A stretch of DNA of 64,000 nucleotides from Avena insularis (lineage: Eukaryota > Streptophyta > Magnoliopsida > Poales > Poaceae): positions 335,163,211-335,227,210 of the forward strand of contig CM042696.1 in NCBI GenBank assembly GCA_023614405.1, given 5' to 3'. This document shows, in pieces, positions 11,043 through 23,187 of this stretch. The position numbers and the translations under genes were made by a program. The first letter of the stretch is position 1; every line of letters begins with the position of its first letter. The notes beneath the pieces are model-generated. The model was not told the origin of the DNA. It made no database searches and saw only the letters and a list, made by a program, of their open reading frames with translations.

Positions 11043-12010
11043 TTAACGCTCGTTAGCCTGATTTTTTATATTGAAACGTAAAGTTGAATTCGTGCCGAAA
11101 AAGACCCTCTGAGTATTTGGCACACCAACTGTAGTCATCCCAGCTGATTTCAGGGAACTTGGGTACCGCGTTGCCTGTACACCCCAACTTTCGGGCCGCA
11201 AAATGATATTCTCGTGATAGACCCTTTGTAAAGGGATTAACAAAGTTTTTAGATGTTTGGATATAATCCAATACAATAATTCCGGAGTTTCTTATTTTCC
11301 TGACAGATTTGAGTCTCCTCTTAACATGTCCTGATGACTTTATATTATCCTTAGACTATTTACTTTAAAAATCACAGTTCATAAGGATTGCGGTTATTAG
11401 TTTTTCAATCACAGATAAGTTCATCAAGAATTCATGAAGCTACTCTGCTTCAACAGTGGTTGTGTCTAATGATGTAAGTTCTTCTTCCATATTTAACCTC
11501 ATTAAGATGGTCTACTTGCAATACTTCCAAGAAACGATGCCACCACCAAGTGTAAATACATATCCACTCGTGACCTTTATCTCATCAGCATCAAAAATCT
11601 CATCAGCATCAGAAATCTAGTTTAAACCACTATAACCTTCAAATACCCTTGGATACCCAGTATAGTGAATTGCATAGCTTGTTGTGCCTATTAGATATCA
11701 CATAACTATTTCAAGAATATGACAATGATCATCTCCAGGATTTGGAACAAATCGACTGAGTTTGCTTACAGAAAAAGTGATGTCAAGCCTCATAGCGCTA
11801 GCTAAATACATGAACAAGCCAATTATTTGAGAGTATCTCAATTAATCTCTAGAGTCCCTTGATTCGTTAGAAGCAATATACTAGGATCATACGGTGTTGG
11901 AGATTGAAGCAATGTTATCCCATCATCATCATCTCTCAATAGTTTGATGTTCAGGATAACATCAGCTACTCTTAGATCCTTCATCTCAAAAGAATAAGAT
12001 AAGAAATACA
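11043..12010 (-). mobile_element. Copia retrotransposon relic (RT end and RNase H)
   Basis: Minus-strand fragments in the order expected for a Copia pol: near 12000-11860 a segment KDLRVADVILNIKLLRDD typical of the region after YVDD, then PTPYDPSILL, and near 11250-11210 the C-terminal signature PFTKGLSR of Copia RNase H. Many stops and shifts separate these islands, and no LTR, primer site or target duplication was found. It is an old decayed fragment from a Copia lineage different from Copia A and B. Confidence 0.75.
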
Positions 12011-12030
12011 TGACCTCCTTAGTACACACT

Positions 12031-12360
12031 TGTCAGCTTCATTTACACTCAGCTCAGCAAAACCAAACTGTTCAGATTTCAGTCATGCGTGGTAAAATAA
12101 AGCTCGGCTCAGCGAGATTCCCGCAACCCGCGCACGTCATCACGAGGTGGGAGGCGAAACAGCAACATGTGTGTACGTCTCTCTCCTTCTCGTGCTTTTC
12201 TAAGTGGTGGAGCAACCTCCCTTATAAGGAGGTCAAACTTCCACTAACTAATAATGTGAGACTAAACTTTTGTCCACATCTTTCTATGCATAAATGGGCC
12301 AAGTGAGACTCTAGGATTTCATGCATTGTTGAATAATATAAATGGATCGAGTCTTTGTTA
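12031..12360. other. Unassigned sequence
   Basis: A stretch with cttataaggaggtc near 12223 and no coding signal I trust. It may be flank or untranslated sequence of an older element. Confidence 0.35.
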
Positions 12361-12470
12361 CTCCCTTCGGTCCATATTAATAGCCTCAACTTTATGTAGA
12401 TATGGATATATCTGGTCTATACATATGAATCTAGACAAAGTTAAAACCATTAATATGTACCAGAAGGGAG
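12361..12470. mobile_element. Stowaway MITE (110 bp)
   Basis: Terminal inverted repeats ctcccttcggtcc / ccagaagggag, flanked on both sides by the TA target duplication (12359-12360 and 12471-12472). Length and termini fit Tc1/Mariner-derived Stowaway elements of Triticeae. It is non-coding. Confidence 0.88.
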
Positions 12471-12667
12471 TAGATAAAAACAGGATCATGGGATTTCAAC
12501 CGGATAACTAGCAAACTTCTTGTTGAAACTGTTGACCTTTCTACCAGTTGGTGTCATCTCGCTAGCTTGATCCCAACGTTGAGATTAGTGGAGCATCACA
12601 TAAGACAGTAGTGGAGATAAAATTTAAATCATGGCAATGAGATCCCCAAAAATACAAAATACACTAA

Positions 12668-12974
12668 GGCTAGTCCTAGTGGGAGTATCATAGCTACTAT
12701 CATGCATGTCACGTTGGCAAAAATCTGATGTGGCACAATAATTAATAAAAAAAGAGATGGTTAGAGTATCATAGGCAGACACCGTATCATAGCATGTAAA
12801 ACTAGAAAATTTCCGTGCAAATAAATCTTGTATACAATTTTGCATTGAGATTCTACAAATCATTTAATATAGTACTAGTATGTATTATATGATACCATAC
12901 ACTATGGAGATAGTATCATACACTAGTATCATATGTATAATACTAGTACTATGATACTACCATTGTGACCAGCC
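12668..12974. mobile_element. Tourist-like (PIF/Harbinger) MITE, 307 bp
   Basis: Terminal inverted repeats of about 26 bp beginning ggctagtcctagtggg and ending attgtgaccagcc, with a few mismatches. The element is flanked by TAA at 12665-12667 and 12975-12977, the usual PIF/Harbinger-type target. The interior is AT-rich and non-coding. It lies about 110 bp upstream of the WRKY TATA box, so it could influence that promoter; this is inference. Confidence 0.75.
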
Positions 12975-13083
12975 TAATGCTAGGTGCTGTGTCCGAAAAA
13001 GACAAAAGAAAAGAAAAGGTTAACCAAATCCATTGACTTGCATCGATACTATTCCTCGTCCTCTCTTCTTCTGGTTTCCACAT

Positions 13084-13090
13084 TATAAAA
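13084..13090 (+). promoter_or_regulatory. TATA box of the WRKY gene
   Basis: TATAAAA, 121 bp upstream of the ATG at 13211, in a short pyrimidine-rich leader region. Confidence 0.65.
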
Positions 13091-13210
13091 CCACTCGGCC
13101 ACCATCCATCCATTTCCACCCTCATATCTCAAAGTCACAGGAACAACCCAAAGTACAAGCCAGAAACATACCGCCTGCACCTCTTTCCCCATTCTTCTCC
13201 GGGGGCTACC

Positions 13211-13604
13211 ATGGCCATCCACTTGATAGGACGCGGCTACGCACCATGCAGCCTCGCCGCTGAGGAGCAGCACGAGCAACTGGCCTTCCAAGAGGCCGCA
13301 GCCGCCGGGCTACGCAGCCTGGAGCTCCTCGTGTCCTCGCTCTCCTCCCGCGCGCAGCCGCTCGGGGAGATCGCCGACCAGGCTGTGTCGAGGTTCCGCC
13401 GCGTCATCAGCATCCTTGACCGCACGGGCCACGCCCGCTTCTGCCGTGGGCCAGTTGGAGGATCTGCCTCCGCGTTGACATCCCCTCCTATCTCTCCTCC
13501 TCCTCTGATGCCGGCACGATCACCGGCGGCAAGCTCGTTTCAATTGGCACCCCAGAAGAGCGTGACGCTGGACTTCACGAAGCCCACCAAGGCAACGGCA
13601 GCGG
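13211..13604 (+). pseudogene. WRKY group IId transcription factor, 5' half (split by retrotransposon)
   Basis: The ATG at 13211 has a good context (ctaccATGg). The N-terminal region shows the IId pattern: QEAAAAGLRSLELLVSSLSS, then the conserved block with RTGHARFCRGP (the HARF motif, one residue off the usual RFRRGP), then a Ser/Pro linker and VTLDFTKP near residue 117. Proteins of this class bind W-box DNA through the WRKY domain and in many members bind calmodulin through the HARF region. The reading frame is intact until it meets the terminus of a Gypsy element at 13605. The last five bases, AGCGG, are repeated at 27123-27127 on the far side of the insertion, where the rest of the gene resumes in the same frame once one duplicate copy is ignored. 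Confidence 0.9.
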
Positions 13605-13829
13605 TGTTACGACCTTGCTATGGTTCATCGATCAGTACTGCTTAATACCGGAAGGATTCTCCCCTCAATTGGAATTACAGAAAGGAAGGAGAACTCAGTT
13701 CTAATCTTCAACTTGGAAAAGGGGAAAATTTATCTAGTTAAGACGCTCCTCATCATCACGTCATGGACCGGTACTTGGGCTACTGCTCCTTGGGCCCTGT
13801 CGCCAGATGTAGTGGGTCAGGTCATGACA
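13605..13829 (-). repeat. 3' LTR of the Gypsy chromovirus
   Basis: Begins tgttacgacc and ends gtcatgaca (TG...CA). It is paired with 26898-27122. Most differences between the two are C/T or G/A, with this copy carrying T or A at most of them, as expected for deamination. Confidence 0.93.
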
Positions 13830-16594
13830 TTCCCTCCCTGTTGAGAACTGGCTTGCCCCAAGCCAGTGCATCAGGAAATCGGTGTACCATCGCTGATTCA
13901 TCTTCCCAGGTGACATCAGAAGAGGGCAGACCAAGCCAGCGGACTAGGACACGATCCACCCAGGAACCACCGCGTTGAATTGTGCGACGGGCCACGACTT
14001 CAGCTGGTTGGAGCACTGCAAAGACATCAATAGTGAGCAGAGCCAGATCGTCGCTTACCAGACGAGTCGATGGAGCTCGTTTCTTCAGCTGCGACACGTG
14101 CACCACGTTATGAATCTTGCTGTTGGGCGGCAAGTCCAATTTGTACACCACTTCTCCCACACGATGCAGGACCTTGTAAGGCCCAAAGAACTTGAACGCA
14201 AGCTTCTGACTACTGCGCGGGGCCATCAATGTCTGCACATAGGGCTGCAACTTGAGGAAGACGAAATCTCTCATGGCAAACGTCCTTTCCACACGGTACT
14301 TGTCCGCTTGCTTCTTCATGCGCTGCTGGGCTCGGAGCAGCTGTTGGCGAAGGAGCGACGTCATTGCTTCCCGCTCCTGCAGCCAGTAATCGAGATCTGG
14401 CACCGAGCATGCTTTAGCAGGAGAAATGCCAAAGTGGCGAGGAGGATGTCCATAGAGTGCTTCAAATGACGCGCGCCCCAGCGAAGAGTGAAAAGATGTA
14501 TTATACCAAAATTCAGCCAACGAGAGCCAGCGGAACCACTTTGTGGGACAAGCATGGACTGTGCAGCGGAGGAAGGCTTCCAGGCATTGGCTGAACCGCT
14601 CAGCCTGGCCGTCAGTCTGTGGGTGGTAGCTGAGCTCATGATCAACTAAGTGTCAGTGAGGCGGAAGAGCTCTTGCCACAGGTTGCTTGTGAAAATTTTG
14701 TCACGGTCTGAGATAATGCACTGGGGAAGGCCATGGAGTTTATAGATGTTGTCCACAAAGAGCGTTGCCACCTAGAGAGTGGTAAACGGATGCTTGAGTG
14801 GCAGGAAGTGTGCATATTTGGTGAGTTTGTCGATCACCACCAAGATCACGTCGTAACCTATCTATTTGGGAAGGTCCTCCACAAAGTCGAGACTGACAGT
14901 GTGCCAAGCCTGCTAAGGAACAGGCAGCGGTTGAAGGAGTCCTGGCAGTTTTGTGTGCTCAGCTTTGCCTCGCTGACAGATGTCGCAGCGCTGCATAAAC
15001 TCCTTAACTGACAGCTTCATCTGTGGCCACAAGAACATCTTCTGGATGTGCTGATAAGTCGCCAATGCGCCCGAGTGGCCGCCAATCCCACTGTCATGCA
15101 GTGCTTGAATGATGTGTTGTTGAGCCAGATAATTTCCACCCACCCAGACCTTCCCCTTTTTGCGAATAATTCCCTCTTCCAGCAAAAATCCCTCTGAATT
15201 TGAGCCAGATATGTTGACTTCAGTCCAGAGTTTCTTTGTGCCAACGTCATCAGAATATCCAGCCACCAATTTGTCGAGCCAAGATGGAACTACAGACGAA
15301 ATGGCCATAAACTCCTCTACGATTGGGCGTCAAGACAGCGAATCAGCAGCTGCATTGGTGATCCCTTTTTTGTACTGAATGGTGTAACGTAGACCCATGA
15401 GCTTCACAAATGCTTTATGTTGAATCCCAGTACCCAGCCTCTGCTCAGTGAGATGAAGCAAACTCTTCTGGTCAATTCGAATGATGAACTCCTGATGCTG
15501 GAGATAAGAGCGCCACTTGTCGATGGCCATGAGGATGGCGATGCATTCCTTCTCATACGTGGAGAGTGTCTGGTTGCACGGACTGAGGGCTTTACTCAGG
15601 TAAGCCACAGGATGCCCGTGTTGCATCAGCACTGCTCCAACCCCATACTGACAAGCATCTGTCTCAACAACGAATGTCTGAGCAAAATCTAGGAGAGCTT
15701 GCACTGGAGCTTTGACCAAAGCATTCTTTAGGGTGGTGAAAGCAGTTTCTGTCACAGGTGTCCACTGGAATGTATTACCCTTACGGAGCAGCTATGTCAA
15801 CGGTCTGCTGATGGTGCCGTAATGCTGAATGAACTTCCTATAGTAACCTGTGAGACCAAGGAATCCTCGGAGCTCCTTCAGATTTTTGGGGCGTGGCCAG
15901 GACTGAACAGCGGCAATCTTAGATTTTTCCATGGCCACACCAGCTGTGCCAATCACGTGCCCAAGGTACTCCAGTTCCTGGTAGGCAAACATGCTCTTGG
16001 ACCTCTTAAGTTGTAGATGATGGTGGAACAAAAGCTGAAACACCTGACGCAACAGTTGTACATGTTGTTCCTTGGAGTTGCTGTATATCAGAATATCGTC
16101 CATGAAGACGAGCACACCCTTTCTCAGCAGGGGCTCGAAAACTGTGTTCATGACACTTTGGAAGGTTGCGGGTGCATTAGTGAGGCCGAAAGGCATCACC
16201 AAGAACTCATACAGCCCTTGATGTGTGCGAAAAGCTGTTTTGTACTCATCTCCTTCCGCCACTCTCAATTGGTGGTACCCTGATGACAAAACCAGCTTTG
16301 TAAACCATTGGGCCCCCGCCAATTCGTCTAGAAGCTCGTCGACGACTGGCAGCGGGTGCTTATGCTTGACTGTGATTGCATTGAGCTGGCGATAATCGAT
16401 GCAAAATCGCCAGGTTCCGTCCTTCTTGCGGACCAACAAAACTGGCGACACAAAGGGACTGGAGCTGTGTCGTATGATCCCCAGGCGGAGCATATGGTGT
16501 ATTTGGCGCTCAATTTCATCCTTTCGGTGCGGCGCATAGCGGTACGGTCGCACATTGACTGGTTGCGCTCCCGCGACCAGAGGAATCTGGTGGT
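13822..16594 (-). pseudogene. Gypsy chromovirus pol: RT, RNase H, integrase, chromodomain
   Basis: RT begins near 16553 with the YRYAPHRKDEIERQI region. The second catalytic motif is FMDDIL (residues 150-153 of that segment), but the first catalytic Asp is replaced by Val (FTKLVLSSGYHQ in place of the usual LDL). RNase H follows (FVVETDACQYGVGAVL). Integrase has the HHCC-type zinc region (C-x2-C in RCDICQRG, about 14960), then D and D motifs (SLDFVEDLP, ISDRDKIF) and the downstream Glu in QAERFSQCLE. The end shows a chromodomain-like RVLVRWLGLPSSDVTWED. Premature stops include TAG at 15792-15794 and several TAGs in integrase, a TGA near 15330, and a frame change near 14640. The frame meets gag-protease sequence across Copia A when one CATTG copy is ignored. 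Confidence 0.9.
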
Positions 16595-16599
16595 CATTG

Positions 16600-18288
16600 T
16601 GAAGGGAATATGCCCGAGAGGCAATATTAAAGTGGTTATTATCTTATTCCATGTTTATGATAAATATTTATTTAGCATGCTATAATTGTATTGATCGGAA
16701 ACATCAATACATGTGTGTTTAATAAACAAAAAGGGTTCCTAGTTATGCATCTCTTATAGACTAGCTCGTTGATTAACAAGATGATCAAGGTTTCCTGATC
16801 ATGGACATTGGAAGTTGTTAATAACGAGGTCACAACATGGGTGGAATGATGTGATGAACATTCATCCAAAGTATAGCATTGCGATCAAGTCATTATGTTT
16901 ATATTGCTATAACATCATACAAAGTAATCTTTATCCTTGGACCATGAGATCATGTTAATTGCTAACATCGGAAGAGTATCTTGATAACATCAAACGTCAC
17001 ACCGTAATTGGGTGACTATAAAGATGGGTTCAGACCTATGAAGGTGTTATGTTGAGGCGCATGGATCAAGAGTGGAATTTATCCATCCCGATGACGGATA
17101 GATACACTCTGGGCCCTCTCGGTGATATCACATTAATATAGCTTGCAAGCAAGTGATGTGATCACTAGAATGTTATATCACGGGAACAAGAAAAGAGTGC
17201 ATGTCGGTAACGAGATCAAACTAGGATGGAGATACCAATGATCGAATCTCGGACATGTAATATATCACGAGACAAAGTGATTTAGTTACTAGCGTTAAAG
17301 GTTCTCACGATCACAGAAGTCATCGTTGAATGTGTAGGAGTCAGTATGGATCTCCAGGTCCCGCTTCTGATTATTGATCTGAGAAGGGTCTCGATCATGT
17401 CTGCATTATTTGCGAACCATAGGTGACACACTTAAGGGATACCGACACCATTTGGATCAAATATGTATCAGATAAAGGTTTAAGAAAGCGCTGGAATTAT
17501 TTCAATAGACACCGAAACTGTTTCGGGTGAAATTGCTGAAATTGGTTCTGCATGTAATATTGAAATGTTGCAGGAGGTTTTATGTGAATGTTTGTTAATT
17601 AAAGTAATTAACAAAATTCTGAACAAAAATAATAAAAAAGTTTTATTAAATGTGAGAGCATTAAATTAATACATTTAAAGTGGAGACTTTAAAAGAGAAT
17701 GTGAAGAGGCATTTTAATGTGGAGGGGTTACCACCACATGAATGGGGGAGGTGAGGAGTCACACCCCCATGCGCCGGCCATGAAGGAGGGGCACCCCTCT
17801 CCTCCTATAAAAGGCCACCCTCTTCCTCCTTCTTCCTCACACCTCCTCATGAAGGATCTCTCTCTCCCTCTAGCATTATTTCCCCATGGTCTCGGATTAG
17901 CGAGATACATGTTCCCGATGGCTTTATCTGGAAAGGAGTTGCTGCTTCCGCTGCTTTGCTGGAGAGAGGGACGGAGTTTGTCGGGGTACCGGACGTGTGT
18001 GCGATCACGGATGCACCGCTGCTTTGCGGTGCTGGACTTGGTGGTGCTAGAGCTGGATCTGAAGGACGTGCTGGAGCCGGACCTACTCGGACTTCCTCAC
18101 GATCTTGAGATTGGCAAGTGTACGACTACATCAACCACAAGTTCCTACTCGTTAACAAAACTCGTTGTCTTCGAGGGTAAGTTCTCGATGGATGTATGTC
18201 CACCCGCTGCTTTGTACCTAGTAGATAGATCTTGGCGTGTAGTTCTCATTGTAGGAAAAGTTTTGTTTTCTATGCTGCGGATCCAACA
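16600..18288 (+). repeat. 5' LTR of Copia A
   Basis: Starts tgaagggaatatgcc and ends ggatccaaca. A promoter-like TATAAAAGG lies at 17816-17824 in a GC-richer segment, a position suited to start the element's transcript. Confidence 0.92.
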
Positions 18289-21200
18289 GTGGTATTAGAG
18301 CCTGATCTATGCGTAGGTGCTTTGCACGGGTAGTACACATATGTTTATATGTGGGCGATGATGATCATGTCATTGCATCTTCTATGTATTTTGGATATTG
18401 GTGGCATAGTAGGATGAAGCGGCCCGGACCAACCTTACATGTCATCGTACATGAGACCGGTTCCACGACTGACATGCAACTTGTTTTGCATAAGTGGCTG
18501 GCAGGTGTCTGTCTCTCGTACTATAGTCAATATTTGATTTACAACGAGTTGCTAATAACTTGGTTATCCTCGTTGTGGTTCATGTTCGTAGGCGAGAACG
18601 GTTCTATCTCCAAAAGCCCTAAGCCACGTAAAACTTGTAATTGATAAATTAGAGGCGTCTAGTTTAGATCGTTGCTGGGCTAGTGTATTGATATGGTATT
18701 GTTGTAATTAGATGTATGATAGATACTCTTACAACTTACTCAACATGTAAGTTCCATAGACCTTGGCCTTACACACAAAGGAATGATAGAGATCATACCA
18801 CGATGCAAATGATAGAGATAAAATGCATGGACCATATCATCTCACTTTACACATTAGATGTTAGCATCTTATACTGCTAGTTTGGCGCTTTCTGTAGCAT
18901 TATAAGATGATCCCTCATTTAGATATCAAGATAAAAATGTGTTCTTCCTTAAGTATGCACCGTTCTATGGATCGTGTTTCGAGACATCACGTGATGATCG
19001 GGTGTACTCGACTCTACGCTTTCATACAAACGGGTGTAAGACAGTTTTACACATGCGAGTACTAAGGTTCTTACTTGGTGATACTAGCATGTACAGACAT
19101 GGCCTCGGAACACGGACCGAAAGGTTAAGCATGAGTCATATAGTTGATATGATGCCCATATAGATGCTCGCCTTTGAAGCTACATCAACTCACGTGATGA
19201 TCGGACTTGGTGTAGTGGATTGGGTTCATGTAATCACCAAAAGGACACGAGGGATGTCGTTTTTGAGTGGGAGTTTATTTCTAATTTGGATTAGTAGAAC
19301 TCAATTTGTCATAAAATAAATCAAAGTGAATTTGCATAATTTGTTGTAGTCATTGGCATCTGTTCACTACCTTATGCTTAGTTTTAATTGAGATAATAGA
19401 ACTAAAGAATTCTGGATATTTACTTTACGAACTAGTATCGTATTGTTTTGAATGTCAATTTAAAGTTTATAAGTCGTATTGCAAACTTTCAGCAAACTCC
19501 ATTTACTCCATGAAGTTTAATAAGAAGTATTAAATCAAGAGTAAGAATTCCAATGTTAGTATCTAAAGTATCATGTTTGCCTCCATGGTTATTGATATTC
19601 AAAAGTTGTTTTAATATCAAGATTATATTGGAGCTGAAATTGTTTCAGAAACCATCATGTATGAAAGATATTGTGATATCTGAAACAATGTTTTTGGTTG
19701 CATTATGATAGAGTATATTTAGCAAAATACATGTTCTCATATTGTATGAGAATTTATGAAGGATGGAGATGCTAAGCATCCGGATCTCCCAAAAGGTTTT
19801 GGGAACTAACATTATACTCGCGATTCTTCCTTACGGGCTATAGTAGCTTGATCATGAAAGTTGTCATGATAAGGATGAATAAAAGATGTAAGTAAAATGT
19901 TTACTACACTAATAGATTACTAAAGAATGGATCTTTGAAAGAACACCAAACATTTGATGATGGTGATCCACTTTAAAGTGCAAGTCCAAAGGTATTAGTA
20001 TTTGACTATATACGCTTTGTACTATGTGTCATGTGAATGACACCACAATTGATGTTGATAGATTCTTTTAAAAGGAAAAGGAATTGCTGAAAGAGAATCT
20101 ATAAAATATTTGGAAGAAAAGAAAAGGTTGGATATGTCCAACTTAGGTATATAGAAGATATACATGTTATGGTTGTATTCCTTGCTTGTTAAACAATGTG
20201 GTTCTTAGGTATTGGATACCGGTATTGGATACCGAATTGGTTGGTATGAAGTGTCATACAGGACAACGCAATTCATGAACTACAATGGCCTAAAGTAACT
20301 AGCAAGAGAATAAGTGATGATGTTCATCAAAAACAAATAAAGTGTTATTGTGTTTTTTCGTTGTCATCAAACCTAGCCTTCAAGATTTGTTTTAATAATT
20401 GTTATTTTGTTCCGGTATTATGAGAAAAATGGTTGTTCAAATAATTACCGTATTCCATAAAAGATGGATGAACTTTTACAAGTCTAGTGGGAGAAATCAC
20501 ATCCATAAACACTATTGCTAAAATGTCGCAAGACAAATGATTGAAAGATCACTTATGAAGTGACATCGCTGTTTAAATTATATTGGAAAGAGAACATGAA
20601 GAAACTCCATGTTGATGGATTTTTGGAGTCTTTTGATTTTGATCAATTGACGTTGGTGAGACTTTCCTCGAGATAATTGAAACTCCGTCCATAGGCCAAA
20701 GAGGAACGGATGACTAATTTATTGGATATTATGCATGTTGATTTATATAGTCCATTATGTGTAGCCATATGCGATGGATCTTTTTGCTTCATATGCTTTA
20801 TCCAGAAATTTAAGTGAATATATCTGTATATTTACTTAATAAGGAAGAAGTATGAAACATTTGAAAATTGTTCAAAGACTTTCAAGATGAAGTGGAAAAT
20901 CATTGTAACAAGAAAATAAAGAGTTTATGATTCGATCATAAAGGAAGATATTTGAGTTACATGTTTAGCAAAACACTTAAGATTTGAGGAATTGTTCCAT
21001 GATTTGTGTTTCCCGATAAACCATAGGAGTATGGCATATTCGAGAGATGAAATCAAACCATGTTTAACATGGTAAGATCAAAGGTGTCATTTATAAAACG
21101 GCCATTATGTTTTAAGGATTAAAGCTCTAGAGACTACCGCTTTTACACTGAAAAGAGCACCATCGTGATCCGTTGAAATGACACCATATAAGTTATGGTT

Positions 21201-23187
21201 TGGGATAAAACCTGAATTGTCTTTTCTTAAATTTTGGTATGCTATGCATAAGTAAAATGTTTACAACCAAAGTCAGATAAGCACGTCTTTGTAGGTTATC
21301 CCAAAGAATTTGTTGGGAATTTCTCCATAACACCGAGGACAAAAGAGTTTGTTACTTGGAATGTCAAGTTTCTTGAGAAGGAATTTTTCGCGAAAAGTTA
21401 AGTGGGAGGACAATAGAACTTTGATAAGGTTGTTGAACCTTAGCTATATGTGCTAAGTAGCGCAGCACCGGGAAGGGTCCCAGTGGCGGCCACAATGCTC
21501 ATGGCTCACGTGATTACAAAGGGTGTGATCTCGGAGATTAGAGTTCCTATTGAACCGTGTGGGTCGGTAAGAATCAAATAGTGTGATTTGATAAGCAAGT
21601 CGTTATTGTTTTGACAATAATGAACCGACTACATGCAAAGAAGCGATGATGGGCCCTGACTCCATAAAATGACTAGAAGTCATCCGTGATAGTATCCATA
21701 CACGAGAAATCAAGTTTCTGAACTTGGAAGACCCTCCGGAAAGGCGTGAAACCAATCGGTCGTGTTTGGATCTATAAAGAAATAAGACATGGATGTTTAA
21801 CATCTATGAAATAGTCGACATGTCGGAAAGAAGTTTACGGCAATATTCAAGGAGTTGACTATGACAAGATTTGATCTTTCATAGCGATATTTAGTCTTGC
21901 AGGATTAATGTAGCAACCACTACATATAATTTGATGTATGGTAGTTGAACAAACAAAAGAATGTTCTTCTAATAGAATGGTTACCTAGGACGTGTACAAG
22001 ACACGGTCCGAAAGGTTTTGTTAATTAAAAGGGTGCTAAAAGAGCATGCAAACTTCAATAGTTGAATTAAGCATAGCGGAGTTGGAATCTTCACCATGAT
22101 GAAACTGTTAAAAGAGTTTAAATTCATCGGAGATGATGAAGATGCTTGCATTTGCAAGAAATTAAGTGGGAGTGCTGAGACATATTTCTAATACATTATG
22201 TAGAGGACATATTGTTGATTGGAAATGATGTATCTTGTATTGACACAAGTTAAGAATTTCATTAAAATAAGATTTCGATGAAAGACTTGGGCAAAACCGG
22301 AATATTAGGCATCAATATCTATATGGATAGATTGAGGCGCTAATATGGTTGTGTCAGACATACATATATGAGATATTGAAAGGGTTCAATATGGAAACAA
22401 CAAGAAAGGTTCTTGCTGCATGGAAAGGATTGTATCAAGATTCAAGTGTTCCAACACTTGGTGAGTAAAATCACATGAAGATTTTGATCGATTATACCAT
22501 GATATGTATATATCCAAAATGTCCTATGCTCTAAATGTTATGAGCACATACCAGAATGATCAATAAGATGATCATTGGACAATAGTAAAGATATTCTTAT
22601 GAGCTTTGGAAGAACTAAGAATATATCATGTATAAGTGACAAATAGTTAAGGTAGTTCATTGTAAAGTGTTACATTGATACTATTTTTGTCACAAAATAC
22701 AAATTAAATTTATCTCAATTTAGACTATGGATGGCACAATGTAATGGAAAGGATGTTCCATGATGGATTTGGATGAGTTCCAAAGTTGAGACATTGTGAT
22801 GGATACTACAACAAAAGGCTAAGTATATAACTGCTATAGTAGCAGCAAAGGAGGGCATTTGTGTTAAGTAGTTTGTTATCAAACTAGGTGTGGTTCAAAG
22901 TGGGCTAATACTATGAAGATATATTGTGTGACAATAATATCAACATATTTTAACCCAAACGAACTAAAGGTCTCACCAAAGGACCAAATTTATACAATGC
23001 CATCTCATTTGAGAATGAGTGATGCGTAGAGACGCAAAGACATGCAAATACACACGGACCTCAAACTGTCAAATCCGGAGATTATGTTAACCACTAGCAA
23101 TAGCGTATATGCAACACTAGAAAACCATAGGTGTTCAATACGCAAAGTTTTCAAACTAGATTATTGACTCTAGTGCAAGTGGGAGAC
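18289..23187 (+). pseudogene. Copia A internal region, coding capacity lost
   Basis: About 4.9 kb between the LTRs. Copia-like pol traces can be read only across many stops and shifts; near 21200-21400 there are islands like KPELSFLKF and VFVGYPKEF, as in the integrase C-terminal region of Copia B, and the tract just inside the 5' LTR matches the same part of Copia B. No catalytic domain survives in one frame. It must have moved using proteins supplied by another copy, or decayed rapidly after insertion. Confidence 0.8.

Noticed and set aside
13975..16283. Plus-strand frames across 14-16 kb
   Set aside because: They are shadows of the minus-strand chromovirus pol, whose domains are clear.
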